Assembly: GCA_014378485.1 (NCBI GenBank)
Contig: JACMNO010000109.1
Location: 1-64,000 of the forward strand
DNA length: 64,000 nucleotides
DNA from: Bacteroidia bacterium
Lineage (GTDB): Bacteria; Bacteroidota; Bacteroidia; B-17B0; Aurantibacillaceae
Reading direction: 5' to 3'
Shown here: in pieces, positions 45,033 through 53,089 of the stretch
Layout of the letters: every line of letters begins with the position of its first letter
Numbering within the stretch: the first letter of the stretch is position 1
Notes under the pieces: model-generated
The model's database searches: none
What the model was told of the DNA's origin: nothing
What the model saw: only the letters and a program-made list of their open reading frames with translations
Translations under genes and position numbers: made by a program

Positions 45033-48000
45033 ATGAAGAATAAATTTATTTACACCATCCTTTTTGTTGCGAGTATTACTATTAGCTATTTGTCTTTTGG
45101 TCAAGTTATCTACCAGCATAATTTTGGCACTTCCACTTTCACGGCAGTTAATCCCTACGGCGTTGCTCCAAGTACTATTGATCCTGCTTTAAGCGCTTCT
45201 CAATGGACCACTTCATTTGCTTCAGGATTTAGTAGTTTAGCAGGAGCTACCGGCCAGGCATTAAGTATTAGTAATTCAGGTGGTACACCAACCTATTCAT
45301 TAAGTTACACGGTTGCTCCTGGTTTTTTGTGCGATATCACAAAATTTAGTTTTTGGCGTCAAAGAAGTGGAACAGGCGCTCAAAACTGGACCTTAACTGT
45401 TAATGGAATTACAACCATAGGGGCAGGAACCACGCCAACGGTGGGAATTTCCACCGGTACATTACTTGTATCAAATGCTGCAAATGGTTTATCAGGTGCC
45501 GTTAACGTTGTTTTGCAATTATCTGGTGCAACAGGTACCGGTTCTTTTAGGCTAGATGATTTCACATTGTACGGCAATGTCTATTCTTCATGCACTGCTC
45601 CAACTATACAAGCAACATCATTAGTATCTTCCGCTATCACAACATCATCTGCTAACTTAAACTGGACTGCGGGAAATGGAGGAAACGTTATAGTGTTAGC
45701 ACGTCAAGCATCTGCCGTAAACGCCACGCCACTATCAGGCACTATTTATGCGGCTAATGCTGCTTTTGCACTCGGACAACAAATTGGTGTAGGAAACTAT
45801 GTAGTTTATAATGGCGCTGGTACATCAGCTAATGTTACAAACTTAACTCCTGGAACTAATTATTATTTTTCGGTATTTGAATATAATAGTGCAGGAACAT
45901 GTTATCTGATACCAGCATTAACAGGGAGTTTAACCACTGTAGGATGCACTCCACCAACTATACAATCTTCTTTATTCACTTCATCATCCATTAATAATAC
46001 TTCGGTAAATGTAACTTGGACATCCGGAAATGGTGGAAACGCTATTGTATTTGCCCGCCAAACAGCTCTTGTAGATACTTTTCCTATTAATAATGTTACT
46101 TATACTGCAAATAGTGTTTTTGCAAGTGGTCAGCAAGTTGGTCCTGGAAATTATGTTGTTTATAATGGAATAGGAAATTCTGTAACTGTTACAGGATTAA
46201 ACCCTGGGACAGATTATTATTTTTCCGTATTTGAATATAACAGTGGTACTAATTGTTATTTATTGCCTGCATTAACCGGTACGGTAATTACTACTAACAC
46301 TATAACTCCCGGGTCAACTTGTTTAAAAATTAAAACGTTATTGATAGATGCTTGCGGATCTCCGGAACCACTTAACGAAATGGTGTATTTTCAAAACGGC
46401 GCTCTGCCGCTGCCAATCAATCAAATTTCCATAGCGGGTGCACCCACATCAGGCGTTTACGCATTAAACAAATGGCCTAATAATAATAATTTGTGGAATG
46501 GCTTGGTACAAAATGCTACTACGGCCAGTAAGGTTTCTGCCATTAACAGTACTATTACGGCTTGCGGTTTAGTTTTAGAGCCGCCATTAGTGGGCGGAAT
46601 AGGAACAATACCCGCTAATGCAAATGTTATTTTAGTAGGTTCACAAAATATGTTGCCTTTTGCAAATTCTTTTTCAAATTTAACTGATACGGTATATATG
46701 GTTTTTCAGGCCGTTACAACTACTACTGCCGGACAATTTACTAATTTTACCGCCGGTCCGGGTACTCGTTCATTTGTTATCATCGATAATTTACATGCTT
46801 GTACCTCAAATTCTGTTACATACCAACCATGGAGATTAATAAATATTGGTGATGGGGACGCTGTAGCTTATGATGGCTTTAATAATAGTACTTATTTTAA
46901 TAGTGGATGTCAAGCTCCCTATATACCTTTCGCTGTAACGGTAAGTCCAAATCAAACTGTTTGCTACAATAGTGTTGCAACGGTAACCGCTACACCAAGT
47001 GGAGTTTATAACTCTGTATCTTGGTCTGGCGGTACGGGTGTGTTCTCAGCCCCTTCATCCCTTACTACAAGTTATACCCCGGGTGCTTTCGAAACCGGAA
47101 CTGTTCAATTGACATGTTCTATTACCAGAACCTGTGCCAGTAATAGTTTTTCGGCATCAGCTACTGTTACTATATCAATCACATCTTTACCTGTATTTTC
47201 ATTAGCAGCTTCTAATGGATATTCTTTATGTCCAAGCTCGATAAGCGTTATGACTTATTCTGTGATTAATGCCGCTAATGCAGGTGTTATTACTCCAAGC
47301 TGGAGTTCACCTTCAGGTTCCGGAACAACTTATACTGTTTCTTCTCCAAGCGGAACGGCTTCTGCAAGCTATAGTTTAAATTTAACTAATGCTTGTGGTA
47401 CTACTCTCAATACTTTTACTGTTTACCCTTTAGTTTTGCCAACCGTAACCTTAAGTGCAACCACACTAACAGCCTGTGTAGGAAGCACGCTATCATTAAG
47501 TGCTACAGGTAATACTACTAATTTTAGCTGGAACAATCCCATATCAACAAATTCAATCGTAACAGTAACGGCAAATACTACTACAACCGGTATCGTAACA
47601 AGTACAAATAGTTGCGGTTCTGCTTCTAATACCTATACCTTAACGGTGACGCAAAATCCAAGTCTTATGGTTAATAATCCTAACGTTACTTTATGTGCCG
47701 GGCAATCTGCAACTATAACCGCTACATCCAGTTCAGGAACTTATACTTGGATGCCTGGCAGTATAAACACTAATTCAATTGTTGTAAATTCGGCAGGAAC
47801 GCATACAGTGACTACAAGTAATGTGTGTAATAGTTCAAGTGTAGTGGTTAATGTTTCATTTAATGCCACACCCACACTAAGTATTTCTACAAGTTCTAAC
47901 TCTTTATGTGCTGGTGGCCAAACAACATCCACTTTGTCTTTAGTTGGTAGTACGGGTTCTTACACCTGGAGTACAGGTGCTAACACACCAACATTATCTA

Positions 48001-49667
48001 TTTCAACACCGGGCGTTTATACTGCTACGGTAAATGCAGGTGTATGTGGTATAGCAAACGCCAGTATAAATATTAATGTACTAATTACGCCAACATTATC
48101 CATTGCAGCAACATCTACTTTATTATGTAATAGCACTACTGCAACTTTAACGGCATCCAGTAATTTAAATAATTTTAGCTGGAGTAATTCGGCAACTAAT
48201 ACTCCAACAATCGCAGTAACCACTGCAGGTGTATATACGGTTTCTGTTTCAAATGCCTGTGGTGCTCCAAGTGCTTCGGTTAATTTGTTAGCTGATGTAA
48301 CGCCAACATTAAATTTAGTTTCTAATACACCAACATTATGTCCAGCTCAATCAGCAAGTTTAACTGTAAGCGGTGGTATTGCCCCATATACCTGGTCAAA
48401 CAGCGCATCTACCGGTACGGTAGTTACAACTAATGGAGGAACTGTTTCGGTAACTTTTTCGAATGCTTGCGGTACTGATACCAAAAGTATTTCTGTTTCT
48501 ATTGTTCCAAACCCAACAGTTACTTTGACTACTAATTCGTTTACAGTCTGTTCTGGAAATGTAATTAATATCATAGCTAATAGCACTAATAATAATTATT
48601 CATGGTCTGGGTCATCAAATACTAATGCAACCTTAACGTTAACAGCATCTGCAACTACAACGGGAACTGTTACTTCAACCAATGCATGCTCAAGTTCTTC
48701 AGATTCTTATACAATTAACGTTGTTGCTGCTCCAACATTGTCAGTTGATTTTGCAAATATAAATTTATGTACAGGGCAAAGTGCAATTATAACAGCCACT
48801 TCAAGCATTGGGAATTATACCTGGATGCCGGGTGGAATTACTACAAATACCCTGATGGTAAATAGTGCGAATGTTTATACAGTAGAAACCTCTAATGTAT
48901 GTTATACTTTAAGTGCTACTTCTTCTGTGGTTCCACTCTCTTTACCTGTTATAAGTTTAACATCTAATACCACTACAATTTGTCCTAACGAAACAGCAAC
49001 CTTAACAGTTACCGGTGGAACAAGTCCTTATGTTTGGTCTAACAGTTCAAGCACTGGTTCAGTTGTTACTTCCAATGGAGGAACAGTTACAGTTTCAAAT
49101 ACGAATGGATGCGGAACGGCTTCGCAAACAATTAATATTAATGTGATAAATATAAACGCAAGTATTAGTGCAAACCCGACCAGTGGAGTAAAACCTGTTA
49201 TTGTTGATTTTACAAATAACAGTAATGGTGCAATTAATTATTCCTGGAATTTTGGAAATGGAAATTCGGCCAATACACAAACTGTTTCGTCACAAACTTA
49301 TTCGGTTGCCGGCACTTATACTGTTTATTTAACGGCATCAAACGGTTCTTGTACTGATACGGATTTTTTAATAATCACTGTATTAAACGAAGAACCAACT
49401 CTAATTATTCCAAATGTATTTACGCCAAATAATGATAGTGTAAATGATGTGTTTAGAGTAACCGGATTTAATATTATAGAGTTTAATTGTACAATCGTTG
49501 ATCGTTGGGGATTACAAATGTATCAATGGGATACTATTAAGACAGGTTGGGATGGTAAATCGAATGGGAAGGAAGTGCCTGACGGAACTTATTTTTACAT
49601 TATTATTGCGAAGGATATAGATAATAGAGAAATAAAAAAGCAGGGGGCTTTTTCTCTATTTAAATAA
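45033..49667 (+). CDS. Giant gliding-motility-type adhesin with T9SS type B tail
   Basis: A 1544-residue secreted protein: signal peptide; lectin-like N-terminus; two fibronectin-like repeats (about 185-430; NLNWTAGNGGNVIVLARQ and NVTWTSGNGGNAIVFARQ); a lamin-tail-like domain (LKIKTLLIDACGSPEPLNEMVYFQNG); long Ser/Thr/Asn-rich Ig-like repeats (about 620-1390, each with a central Cys); a PKD domain near 1390-1465 (NYSWNFGNGNSANTQ); and a type B (gliding-motility-associated) C-terminal domain (IPNVFTPNNDSVNDVFRV; VDRWGLQMYQW; DGTYFYIIIA). Follows the previous gene by 23 bases without its own motif; likely co-transcribed. Confidence 0.85.
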   Translation: MKNKFIYTILFVASITISYLSFGQVIYQHNFGTSTFTAVNPYGVAPSTIDPALSASQWTTSFASGFSSLAGATGQALSISNSGGTPTYSLSYTVAPGFLCDITKFSFWRQRSGTGAQNWTLTVNGITTIGAGTTPTVGISTGTLLVSNAANGLSGAVNVVLQLSGATGTGSFRLDDFTLYGNVYSSCTAPTIQATSLVSSAITTSSANLNWTAGNGGNVIVLARQASAVNATPLSGTIYAANAAFALGQQIGVGNYVVYNGAGTSANVTNLTPGTNYYFSVFEYNSAGTCYLIPALTGSLTTVGCTPPTIQSSLFTSSSINNTSVNVTWTSGNGGNAIVFARQTALVDTFPINNVTYTANSVFASGQQVGPGNYVVYNGIGNSVTVTGLNPGTDYYFSVFEYNSGTNCYLLPALTGTVITTNTITPGSTCLKIKTLLIDACGSPEPLNEMVYFQNGALPLPINQISIAGAPTSGVYALNKWPNNNNLWNGLVQNATTASKVSAINSTITACGLVLEPPLVGGIGTIPANANVILVGSQNMLPFANSFSNLTDTVYMVFQAVTTTTAGQFTNFTAGPGTRSFVIIDNLHACTSNSVTYQPWRLINIGDGDAVAYDGFNNSTYFNSGCQAPYIPFAVTVSPNQTVCYNSVATVTATPSGVYNSVSWSGGTGVFSAPSSLTTSYTPGAFETGTVQLTCSITRTCASNSFSASATVTISITSLPVFSLAASNGYSLCPSSISVMTYSVINAANAGVITPSWSSPSGSGTTYTVSSPSGTASASYSLNLTNACGTTLNTFTVYPLVLPTVTLSATTLTACVGSTLSLSATGNTTNFSWNNPISTNSIVTVTANTTTTGIVTSTNSCGSASNTYTLTVTQNPSLMVNNPNVTLCAGQSATITATSSSGTYTWMPGSINTNSIVVNSAGTHTVTTSNVCNSSSVVVNVSFNATPTLSISTSSNSLCAGGQTTSTLSLVGSTGSYTWSTGANTPTLSISTPGVYTATVNAGVCGIANASININVLITPTLSIAATSTLLCNSTTATLTASSNLNNFSWSNSATNTPTIAVTTAGVYTVSVSNACGAPSASVNLLADVTPTLNLVSNTPTLCPAQSASLTVSGGIAPYTWSNSASTGTVVTTNGGTVSVTFSNACGTDTKSISVSIVPNPTVTLTTNSFTVCSGNVINIIANSTNNNYSWSGSSNTNATLTLTASATTTGTVTSTNACSSSSDSYTINVVAAPTLSVDFANINLCTGQSAIITATSSIGNYTWMPGGITTNTLMVNSANVYTVETSNVCYTLSATSSVVPLSLPVISLTSNTTTICPNETATLTVTGGTSPYVWSNSSSTGSVVTSNGGTVTVSNTNGCGTASQTININVININASISANPTSGVKPVIVDFTNNSNGAINYSWNFGNGNSANTQTVSSQTYSVAGTYTVYLTASNGSCTDTDFLIITVLNEEPTLIIPNVFTPNNDSVNDVFRVTGFNIIEFNCTIVDRWGLQMYQWDTIKTGWDGKSNGKEVPDGTYFYIIIAKDIDNREIKKQGAFSLFK

Positions 49668-50633
49668 AGGTAATTTAATTTCTTTCGCACATCTAAAGTG
49701 ACCTTCAGGACAAGCTTTATATCCATGCAGTCCACAGGGTTTGCAATATAGATCTTTCACTTCTATAACCGATGAAATGTAGGATAGAGGATAAAATCCG
49801 AAGGACGGAACTGTGGAGCAAAAGAAACCTGTTGTTGGAGCATTACCGGCTGATGCTAAATGTAAAGGACCACTATCGTTCACATAATTCATTTTAGCAT
49901 GCTTCATTAATTCACAGGATTCCAATAACGAAAGTTCTCCCGCTAAAATCTGAATCGAAGAATGATTACTTGCACTCTTTATTTCTTCGCATAATAGTTT
50001 GTCAGTTGGTCCGCCTAATAAATAAATAGTTACTTCTTTCGGAATGCTATTAGATAGTTCGATCCATTTATCTTTTGGAAGTTGCTTAGTGAACCAAACT
50101 GAGGAAGGAGCCATGCAAACAAACGCCTGTGAAGTAAACGGTTCTATTTTTAAAAATTGTTTGAACGTTGGATACAATTTTGGTTTGGCTGCAACCTTAT
50201 CAGTGATTGATGCTATCAGGTCGTTGTAGCGTTCAGTTTCATGCCTTCCATCGCCAATCTTATGTTTTGATTTATTATTAAATAAAAAAGAGAAAGGATT
50301 TTTATCATAACCGGATGTATATTGTGCTTTAGAAAATGCCGTTAAAAATCCTGAACTGGCATAACGGTGCAAATTAATAACGGTATCAAATTTTTGTTTT
50401 CTTATTGTTTTTAATAAACTGAATAAGCTTTTGTATTTGCCTTCCTTTTTATTCCACACCAGTGTTTGCGCCAAGAATGGATGCTCTTGGTATAAAGATT
50501 CATTGCCTTTACGAACGAGGATTGAAATTCTGGACTGCGGAAAAAACGAATGTAATTTTTCTAAAACGGAAGACGCTAAAATGGCATCACCAATAAAAGC
50601 AGTTTGAATAACAAGTATGTTTTGATTTTTCAA
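49656..50633 (-). CDS. Glycosyltransferase family 9 (heptosyltransferase-like)
   Basis: A 325-residue GT9 enzyme of the type that adds heptose or related sugars to LPS core. N-terminus ILVIQTAFIGDAILASSVLEKLHSFFP, then a C-terminal MNYVNDSGPLHLASAGNAPTTGFF with the conserved nucleotide-sugar motif; a Cys-rich tail (YCKPCGLHGYKACPEGHFRCAKEI). The start must be the TTG at 50633, as the conserved first strand begins at once. It overlaps the converging giant adhesin gene by 12 bases and follows dapD by three bases. Confidence 0.9.
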   Translation of the reverse strand: MKNQNILVIQTAFIGDAILASSVLEKLHSFFPQSRISILVRKGNESLYQEHPFLAQTLVWNKKEGKYKSLFSLLKTIRKQKFDTVINLHRYASSGFLTAFSKAQYTSGYDKNPFSFLFNNKSKHKIGDGRHETERYNDLIASITDKVAAKPKLYPTFKQFLKIEPFTSQAFVCMAPSSVWFTKQLPKDKWIELSNSIPKEVTIYLLGGPTDKLLCEEIKSASNHSSIQILAGELSLLESCELMKHAKMNYVNDSGPLHLASAGNAPTTGFFCSTVPSFGFYPLSYISSVIEVKDLYCKPCGLHGYKACPEGHFRCAKEIKLPLFK

Positions 50634-50636
50634 GTT

Positions 50637-51446
50637 TTATACAGCCACGTTATGTTCCCTTAAAGCATCATTTAAGGAAGTTTTTAAATCGGTACTTGCT
50701 TTACGCTTTCCGATTATTAAAGCACAAGGCACCTGGAACTCTCCCGCAGGAAATTGTTTGGTATAGGAACCCGGAATAACCACGCTCCTTTCAGGAACAT
50801 AACCTTTGGTTTCTAAAGGCGAATTTCCAGTTACATCAATAATTTTCGTAGACATTGTTAAGCATACATTAGCGCCTAATACAGCTTCTTTTCCAACATG
50901 AACCCCTTCTACCACAATGCATCTTGAACCAATGAAACAGTTATCTTCGATAATTACAGGTGCGGCCTGTATAGGTTCCAACACGCCACCAATTCCAACT
51001 CCCCCGCTTAAATGAACGTGTTTGCCAATCTGAGCACAACTACCAACAGTAGCCCAGGTATCCACCATGGTTCCTTCATCAACGTAGGCTCCTATATTTA
51101 CGAAACTTGGCATCATGATCACACCTTTGGAAATATAAGAACCATAGCGTGCTATGGAACCAGGAACTGTTCTGACACCAGCGACAGCGAAATTGTTTTT
51201 TAATTTCATTTTATCATGAAACTCAAACGGGCCAACTTCCATGGTGTGCATCTGCTGGATAGGAAAGTATAAGATGACTGCCTTTTTGATCCAATCATTA
51301 ACCTGCCATTTGCCATCCGGCTTTGGTTCAGCAACCCTGATTTTGCCTTTATCAAGGTCTTCAATAATTTGTCGTATAGCATCCTGGTTAGAAGGATTTT
51401 TTAATAATTCCCTGTCATCCCAAATGGATTCGATAATGCTTTGCAT
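50637..51446 (-). CDS. dapD: 2,3,4,5-tetrahydropyridine-2,6-dicarboxylate N-succinyltransferase
   Basis: Lysine/diaminopimelate biosynthesis, succinylase branch. The 269-residue product has the N-terminal helical domain (MQSIIESIWDDRELL), then a left-handed beta-helix (RYGSYISKGVIMMPSFVNIGAYVDEGTMVDTWATVGSCAQIGKHVHLSGGVGIGGVLEP) with the catalytic Asp/Glu region, and the C-terminal tail with GSYTKQFPAGEFQVPCALIIGKRK. Complete. Likely an operon with the GT9 gene. Confidence 0.97.
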   Translation of the reverse strand: MQSIIESIWDDRELLKNPSNQDAIRQIIEDLDKGKIRVAEPKPDGKWQVNDWIKKAVILYFPIQQMHTMEVGPFEFHDKMKLKNNFAVAGVRTVPGSIARYGSYISKGVIMMPSFVNIGAYVDEGTMVDTWATVGSCAQIGKHVHLSGGVGIGGVLEPIQAAPVIIEDNCFIGSRCIVVEGVHVGKEAVLGANVCLTMSTKIIDVTGNSPLETKGYVPERSVVIPGSYTKQFPAGEFQVPCALIIGKRKASTDLKTSLNDALREHNVAV

Positions 51447-51465
51447 AAATTTCGGTTAAAATTGT

Positions 51466-51494
51466 TTGCAATTTAACTAAAATAAGTATATTTG
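51466..51494 (+). promoter_or_regulatory. tRNA-Arg promoter
   Basis: TTG (51466-51468), 18 bases, then TATATTTG (51487-51494); fits the Bacteroidota consensus. The tRNA begins 20 bases later. Confidence 0.6.
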
Positions 51495-51513
51495 CACTCC
51501 AATTTTTTGGATT

Positions 51514-51587
51514 GGTTGTGTAGCTCAATTGGATAGAGCATCTCACTACGGATGAGAAGGTTTGGGGTTCGAATCCCTACACGATCA
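51514..51587 (+). tRNA. tRNA-Arg(ACG)
   Basis: Complete cloverleaf: acceptor GGTTGTG / CACGATC, D stem GCTC/GAGC, anticodon stem TCTCA/TGAGA with loop CTACGGA (anticodon ACG), T arm TGGGG-TTCGAAT-CCCTA, discriminator A. CCA is not encoded. Confidence 0.97.
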
Positions 51588-51591
51588 CACT

Positions 51592-51625
51592 AAAACCCTT
51601 TGAAAAGCAGAGGGTTTTGCTTTTA
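51592..51625 (+). terminator. Terminator after tRNA-Arg
   Basis: AAAACCCTTTG / CAGAGGGTTTT hairpin followed by GCTTTT. Just downstream (51638-51690) two small hairpins CGCCAGTTGGCG and TCCGCTGGTTAGTGGA lie in non-coding DNA. Confidence 0.7.
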
Positions 51626-51718
51626 ATAAATGGTGAGAGTATCCGCCAGTTGGCGAAATCGAATTCATATCCGCTGGTTAGTGGACAAGAGTTCAGAGTT
51701 CTTTAAAATAAAATATTT

Positions 51719-51792
51719 GGTGAGGTAGCTCAGTTGGTTAGAGCATCGGATTCATAACCCGAAGGTCACGAGTTCAAATCTCGTTCTCACTA
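51719..51792 (+). tRNA. tRNA-Met(CAT)
   Basis: Acceptor GGTGAGG / TCTCACT with two G-U pairs, D stem GCTC/GAGC, anticodon loop TTCATAA (anticodon CAT), T arm ACGAG-TTCAAAT-CTCGT, discriminator A. The anticodon stem has an A-C closing mismatch, which I have seen in elongator-type tRNA-Met. Its 3' part is copied twice downstream with an inserted palindrome. Confidence 0.95.
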
Positions 51793-51794
51793 CA

Positions 51795-51872
51795 CACGAG
51801 TTCATCACGCTACAGCGTGACGTTCTCACTACACACGAGTTCATCACGCTACAGCGTGACGTTCTCACTACA
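51795..51872 (+). repeat. Two tandem 39-bp copies of the tRNA-Met 3' end with inserted palindrome
   Basis: The tRNA 3' segment CACGAGTTCA + AATCT + CGTTCTCACTACA (51767-51794) is followed directly by two copies in which AATCT is replaced by TCACGCTACAGCGTGA (51805-51820 and 51844-51859). The copies have a 39-base period. Tandem tRNA-end copies of this kind often mark integrase attachment sites, but no integrase is seen here. Confidence 0.8.
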
Positions 51873-51905
51873 AAGTCCATTCGTGCCCTGCGAATGGACT
51901 TTTTT
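51872..51905 (+). terminator. Rho-independent terminator after the tRNA-Met repeats
   Basis: AAGTCCATTCG / CGAATGGACTT stem with seven-base loop and T run. Confidence 0.9.
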
Positions 51906-51913
51906 ATGTACAA

Positions 51914-52156
51914 ATGTTTACTGTTTACGTTTTATATTCAGAAAAATACAATAAGATTTATATTGGATATACGTCCAATATTGAACAAAGACTATTGGCT
52001 CACAATGAACTGGAAACAAAAGGGTATACGTTAAGGTATCGACCGTGGAAAGTAATTTATACAGAGATTTTTCCAGAAAAGCTAGATGCCCAGAAAAGGT
52101 AAAAACAATTGAAAAGTGCCAAAGGCAGGGAATTCATTTGGTCTTTAGTTAGTTAG
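51914..52156 (+). pseudogene. GIY-YIG nuclease, interrupted by an in-frame stop
   Basis: MFTVYVLYSEKYNKIYIGYTSNIEQRLLAHN is the start of the small GIY-YIG endonuclease family common in Bacteroidota. A TAA at 52100-52102 interrupts the frame after 62 codons (LDAQKR*), where homologues continue with E/K-QLKSAKGREFIWSLVS; that continuation follows in the same frame to the TAG at 52154-52156. A single base change would restore it. A decayed second copy of the tail occurs at 54664-54698. Confidence 0.85.
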
Positions 52157-52158
52157 AG
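52124..52158 (+). repeat. GIY-YIG tail repeat, copy 1
   Basis: About 34 bases beginning GGCAGGGAATTCATTTG recur at 54664-54698 with two mismatches. Both copies point the same way and flank the hipBA region. Confidence 0.8.
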
Positions 52159-52164
52159 CTAAGT

Positions 52165-52208
52165 CAAATATCGAAACACATAAATCATTATTTCCAACTA
52201 CAGTTAGG
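52165..52208 (+). repeat. Fragment of the methyltransferase N-terminal gene
   Basis: 44 bases matching 54447-54490 with three mismatches. It is a detached scrap of the gene at 54392, lying in permuted order relative to the GIY-YIG tail. Confidence 0.75.
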
Positions 52209-52340
52209 GTTCACTCAAAACACTGAAATAGTAATAGATTCAACTATTTTAAAGAGTTTACTTTCTTTTTTATGCACGGCTTTTGCGGAAAATATTTAAA
52301 AAGGTTTGAATCATTTAGCGGCACATTTATCATACGTTAG

Positions 52341-52356
52341 TCACGCCATGGCATGA
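52341..52356. repeat. 16-bp palindrome TCACGCCATGGCATGA
   Basis: Same length and same first six bases as the 16-bp insert in the tRNA-Met 3' copies (TCACGCTACAGCGTGA). It replaces about five bases relative to copy 1 of the TIR element. Confidence 0.7.
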
Positions 52357-52382
52357 GTGCGGCTGCTTTTTGCGAATTGCGG

Positions 52383-52431
52383 AGCACTCATTTATTCCTA
52401 TGCATAATATAAACAACATGAATAAAGAGTG
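52383..52431. repeat. Nested inverted repeat inside TIR copy 2
   Basis: GCACTCATTTATTC and GAATAAAGAGTGC are inverse complements with one extra base, around about 22 bases; absent from copy 1. Confidence 0.65.
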
Positions 52432-52689
52432 CGAACTACGATTTTTTAGGCGACGCTGCGGAGACATTTTGTGTGATAAAAAATGGGAGTTGGTCTTTCG
52501 CCTTGGGTTTTTGTTTCTTTGCAGTTTATCCTGAGCGCAGTCGAAGGACCAAGCAAAAAGAGAATAAAAAGTTAAATTGACTTATTGTGTGAACCCTAAA
52601 TACACAGGTTAAAATAAATTCCGAAGTGCAATTTAGGCGTTCCGAAATAGTAAAACTTAAAAACGAGCTTAAAAATTAATAATTAATCG

Positions 52690-52713
52690 TATATTTGTTG
52701 GGTATAACCAACA
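52690..52713 (+). promoter_or_regulatory. hipBA promoter box and HipB operator
   Basis: TATATTTG (52690-52697) is a TAnnTTTG box, though no good TTG lies at the right distance. It overlaps the perfect inverted repeat TGTTGG-GTATAA-CCAACA (52696-52713), a good candidate for the autoregulatory HipB operator. hipB starts 23 bases later. Confidence 0.6.
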
Positions 52714-52735
52714 TTAAATAAGTAATTAAACTATA

Positions 52736-53089
52736 ATGACGGATAATAACAACATACATATCAATGCGATGAGTGATAACGCTATAGTGGAAACTATAAG
52801 CGCCTTCATTAAGCATCACCGTTTAGAGCAAAATAAAACTCAATCTCAGTTAGCTGCTGAAGCTGGTATCAATCGTTCTACTATGGTAGAATTTGAAAAA
52901 GGACAGCGAGCAAATATGATTACATTTATTCAATTACTGAGAGCATTAAATTTGTTACATGTATTAAAGCAGTTTGAAATTCAACAACAATTAAGTCCTA
53001 TTCAATTGGCAAAACTTGAACAATCAAAACGTAAAAGGGCTTCAAAGACAAAAACAGCAACAAAAAAAACTAATTCAAACTGGTCGTGA
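52736..53089 (+). CDS. hipB: HipB-type XRE antitoxin
   Basis: A 117-residue DNA-binding protein. The helix-turn-helix spans about 27-85 (IKHHRLEQNKTQSQLAAEAGINRSTMVEFEKGQRANMITFIQLLRALNLL); the C-terminus is Lys/Thr rich. In HipBA modules HipB neutralises the HipA kinase and represses the operon. Its stop overlaps the hipA GTG start by four bases, showing tight coupling. Confidence 0.9.
   Translation: MTDNNNIHINAMSDNAIVETISAFIKHHRLEQNKTQSQLAAEAGINRSTMVEFEKGQRANMITFIQLLRALNLLHVLKQFEIQQQLSPIQLAKLEQSKRKRASKTKTATKKTNSNWS

Larger units (their letters stand above)
52204..52599. mobile_element. TIR element copy 2 (MITE-like, about 396 bp)
   Basis: Bounded by TTAGGGTTCACTCAA (52204-52218) and its inverse TTGTGTGAACCCTAA (52585-52599), one mismatch in 15. 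The body matches copy 1 at the left edge of the window. No transposase frame. Three insertions distinguish it from copy 1: a 16-bp palindrome (52341-52356), an inverted-repeat segment (52383-52431) and a REP-like half-element (52521-52548). No target-site duplication could be settled. Confidence 0.75.
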
